Assembly: GCF_030652775.1 (NCBI RefSeq)
Contig: NZ_JAUSPS010000037.1
Location: forward strand, 46,265 to 110,264
Direction: 5' to 3'
Length of the DNA: 64,000 nucleotides
DNA from: Acetobacterium sp.
Lineage (GTDB): Bacteria; Bacillota; Clostridia; Eubacteriales; Eubacteriaceae
The position numbers and the translations under genes are program-made. Each line of letters opens with the position of its first letter. The first letter of the stretch is position 1. Shown here one piece after another: positions 62,620-64,000 of this stretch. A model generated the notes under the pieces. It worked only from the letters and a program-made list of their open reading frames with translations, did no database searches and was not told the origin of the DNA.

Positions 62620-63756
62620 ATGAACTATCAAATCATTAAAGAATTTCCCCATCCGATGATGGAAAAAGGAAAGAGGCCGGTTATCTCCATTTATGTGGAT
62701 ACCAACATTAAGAAACCGGATCGTCTGGAAAATCCCATCCGTTTTAAAAATCTCGTCAAAGAAGCACAGGCTTCTTTAAAAGACAAGGAATTCAAAGGAT
62801 TTAAAGATCTGTTTTCGCTTTTTAAAGAAATGGAGGAAGACGCTTTGTTCTGGGAAGGTGCCACCGAAAGTCTAGCCATTCTGGGGGATGAAGAAGAATG
62901 CATTGTCTATAAGCTGCCGGTGAATGTAAAAAGCCTAGCGATTGTGTCAGACAGCTATTATATAAAACCCATGTTAAGGAGCTTTCAGTCTTACGGCCAT
63001 TATCACGTGCTGGGTTTGAATCGGGATAATTTTATTCTCTTTGAAGCCGACCGCGACGGAATCCAGGGGATACCTGTAGATGAGAAAGACTCAACCATGG
63101 AAGGGGTTCTGGGAACCGAAAAAACGGCTCCCCATCTTTCAGTGGCCAGTATTGGCGGGGAACAGTCGATGTATCACGGCCATGGTGGCGCCAAGGATGA
63201 GCGCAAGGTTGATCAGGAAAAATTTTTCCGTCATGTCGATGCATTTATTCTGGAACAGTATTCCAAAACAAATAAAATACCTTTGATACTGGTCGGACTG
63301 GATGAACATCAGGGAGAATTCAGAAAGCTGACAAAGAATAATTATCTGATTAATGAGGGCATAAAAATTGATGTCGATTCCCTGGACAAGAAGAGTCTCT
63401 ATCAAAAAGTTCAGGCCGTGATGAAGGAGTTGTTTAAAAAAGAGCTGAAAGAGCGGACGGACATTTTTGCAGAAGCCCACGCCAAGGATTTGGGATCCGA
63501 TGATCTGGTACAGATTGGCAAAGCCATCGCCGATGGCAGGGTAGCCACCCTGTATCTGGAAGAAAATACGGTTCACCCCGGACTCTTTGATCCCCAGCTG
63601 GGAAGCATCGTCCAGGGCGAAATTGTCGACCCCCGAGTTGGCGATGTTTATGATGACATGGCTGAGGTGGTGCTGAGCCGCGGCGGCGAGGTGCTGATTT
63701 TAGACAATGAGGATATGCCGACCGAAAGAGATATTGCCGCTGTGTATCGTTACTGA
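62620..63756 (+). CDS. BaeRF family 3 protein (bacterial archaeo-eukaryotic release-factor-like)
   Basis: The 378-residue protein matches the bacterial relatives of archaeal/eukaryotic release factor 1: N-terminal PVISIYVDTN with a helical region, a middle domain with NRDNFILFEADRDGIQ, HLSVASIGGEQSMYHGHGG and FFRHVDAFIL, and a C-terminal part with GRVATLYLEEN and EVLILDNEDMP. The family is predicted to act near the ribosome, but no activity has been established for it. GAGAGGAGG lies before the ATG. It is divergent from aspA. Confidence 0.88.
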   Translation: MNYQIIKEFPHPMMEKGKRPVISIYVDTNIKKPDRLENPIRFKNLVKEAQASLKDKEFKGFKDLFSLFKEMEEDALFWEGATESLAILGDEEECIVYKLPVNVKSLAIVSDSYYIKPMLRSFQSYGHYHVLGLNRDNFILFEADRDGIQGIPVDEKDSTMEGVLGTEKTAPHLSVASIGGEQSMYHGHGGAKDERKVDQEKFFRHVDAFILEQYSKTNKIPLILVGLDEHQGEFRKLTKNNYLINEGIKIDVDSLDKKSLYQKVQAVMKELFKKELKERTDIFAEAHAKDLGSDDLVQIGKAIADGRVATLYLEENTVHPGLFDPQLGSIVQGEIVDPRVGDVYDDMAEVVLSRGGEVLILDNEDMPTERDIAAVYRY

Positions 63757-63784
63757 GAATCCGGTTGTTTAACGAATCGAACTG

Positions 63785-63829
63785 AGGATTAACTCCTAGT
63801 ATTTAAAGGGGTTAATCCTTATTATTTTT
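63785..63829 (+). terminator. Terminator after the BaeRF gene
   Basis: A 12-bp stem (63785-63796 with 63808-63819, one G-T) is followed by TTATTATTTTT. The remaining 170 bases to the window end hold a TATAAT (63853-63858) but no gene I can support. Confidence 0.75.
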
Positions 63830-64000
63830 CCGGATTAAGTTGGATTTTGTAGTATAATAAACTCAACTTTCCCAGCTTAATTGACCGAATAAAGCCTTTA
63901 TAAAAAAGGCCTGAGAGTCAATCCATTGCCGGAGTTGATTTTTTAACAGTGTAGACTTTCTAGATCCTACCGAATTCAATTGTTCAACAAATAAGCTCAT

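Noticed and set aside
1..64000. CRISPR arrays, tRNA or rRNA genes, insertion sequences
   Set aside because: No direct-repeat array, no cloverleaf with CCA-type end and no transposase frame was seen on either strand.
63860..64000. Possible structured RNA at the window end
   Set aside because: Short A/T-rich hairpins occur, but no known class can be recognised and the region is cut by the window edge.

Overview
The window looks like chromosomal DNA of a strictly anaerobic, moderately low-GC Firmicute of the Eubacteriales, most plausibly Acetobacterium or a close relative. This is inferred from HydF ([FeFe]-hydrogenase maturation), rubrerythrin, a cell-wall enzyme with clostridial ChW repeats, many lipoproteins with Gram-positive-type signals, and strong GGAGG ribosome binding sites. 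I saw no rRNA, tRNA, CRISPR array, phage or insertion sequence.

Layout. 1-9.3 kb: end of an unknown gene, a chloramphenicol-acetyltransferase-like protein, a small ABC exporter, an HxlR regulator divergent from an amidohydrolase, and an ABC-2 exporter (ATPase plus two permeases) with its own NarL-type two-component system, arranged like linearmycin-resistance systems. 9.3-17.1 kb: ordinary housekeeping and accessory genes (LOG, MFS carrier, two tandem glycerophosphodiesterases, XdhC, peptide deformylase, WYL regulator, VOC protein, GNAT).

17.1-32.8 kb is the most interesting part: a single-direction operon that looks like a RiPP (ribosomally made, modified peptide) system. It has a 90-residue Nif11-type precursor with a double-glycine site and an 18-residue cysteine-free core. 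Around it are four cobalamin-binding-type radical SAM proteins carrying five complete modules, because the first protein is a 1200-residue tandem fusion. They are followed by a periplasmic-binding-type lipoprotein, an HlyD-like protein, a C39-peptidase ABC exporter and a second NHLM-type ABC protein. A good promoter precedes the operon and a strong terminator ends it. The likely flow is precursor synthesis, radical modification of core residues, cleavage after Gly-Gly by the C39 domain, and export.

32.8-49 kb: rubrerythrin with an operator-like palindrome, a small alarmone synthetase, a diguanylate cyclase, a Ca2+/H+ antiporter, two paralogous serine-hydrolase lipoproteins followed by a DUF1254 lipoprotein, an AraC regulator with an EamA exporter, and a D,D-carboxypeptidase with six ChW repeats. 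Next is a degraded divergent pair (IclR and FIST) whose 5' ends are both missing at the same point, then a HAD phosphatase and a 19-codon mini-gene with its own ribosome binding site and terminator.

49-64 kb: a large membrane GAF-GGDEF-EAL protein. On the minus strand lies a FecBCD-type uptake system followed by a GTPase, a soluble ABC ATPase, a DUF364 protein, a methyltransferase and a small NTPase, which together look like an uncharacterised metal or metallo-cofactor acquisition unit. Then come aspA-hydF, with a terminator in their leader, and a BaeRF family 3 protein. Domain and family names come from reading motifs by eye; no searches were run.
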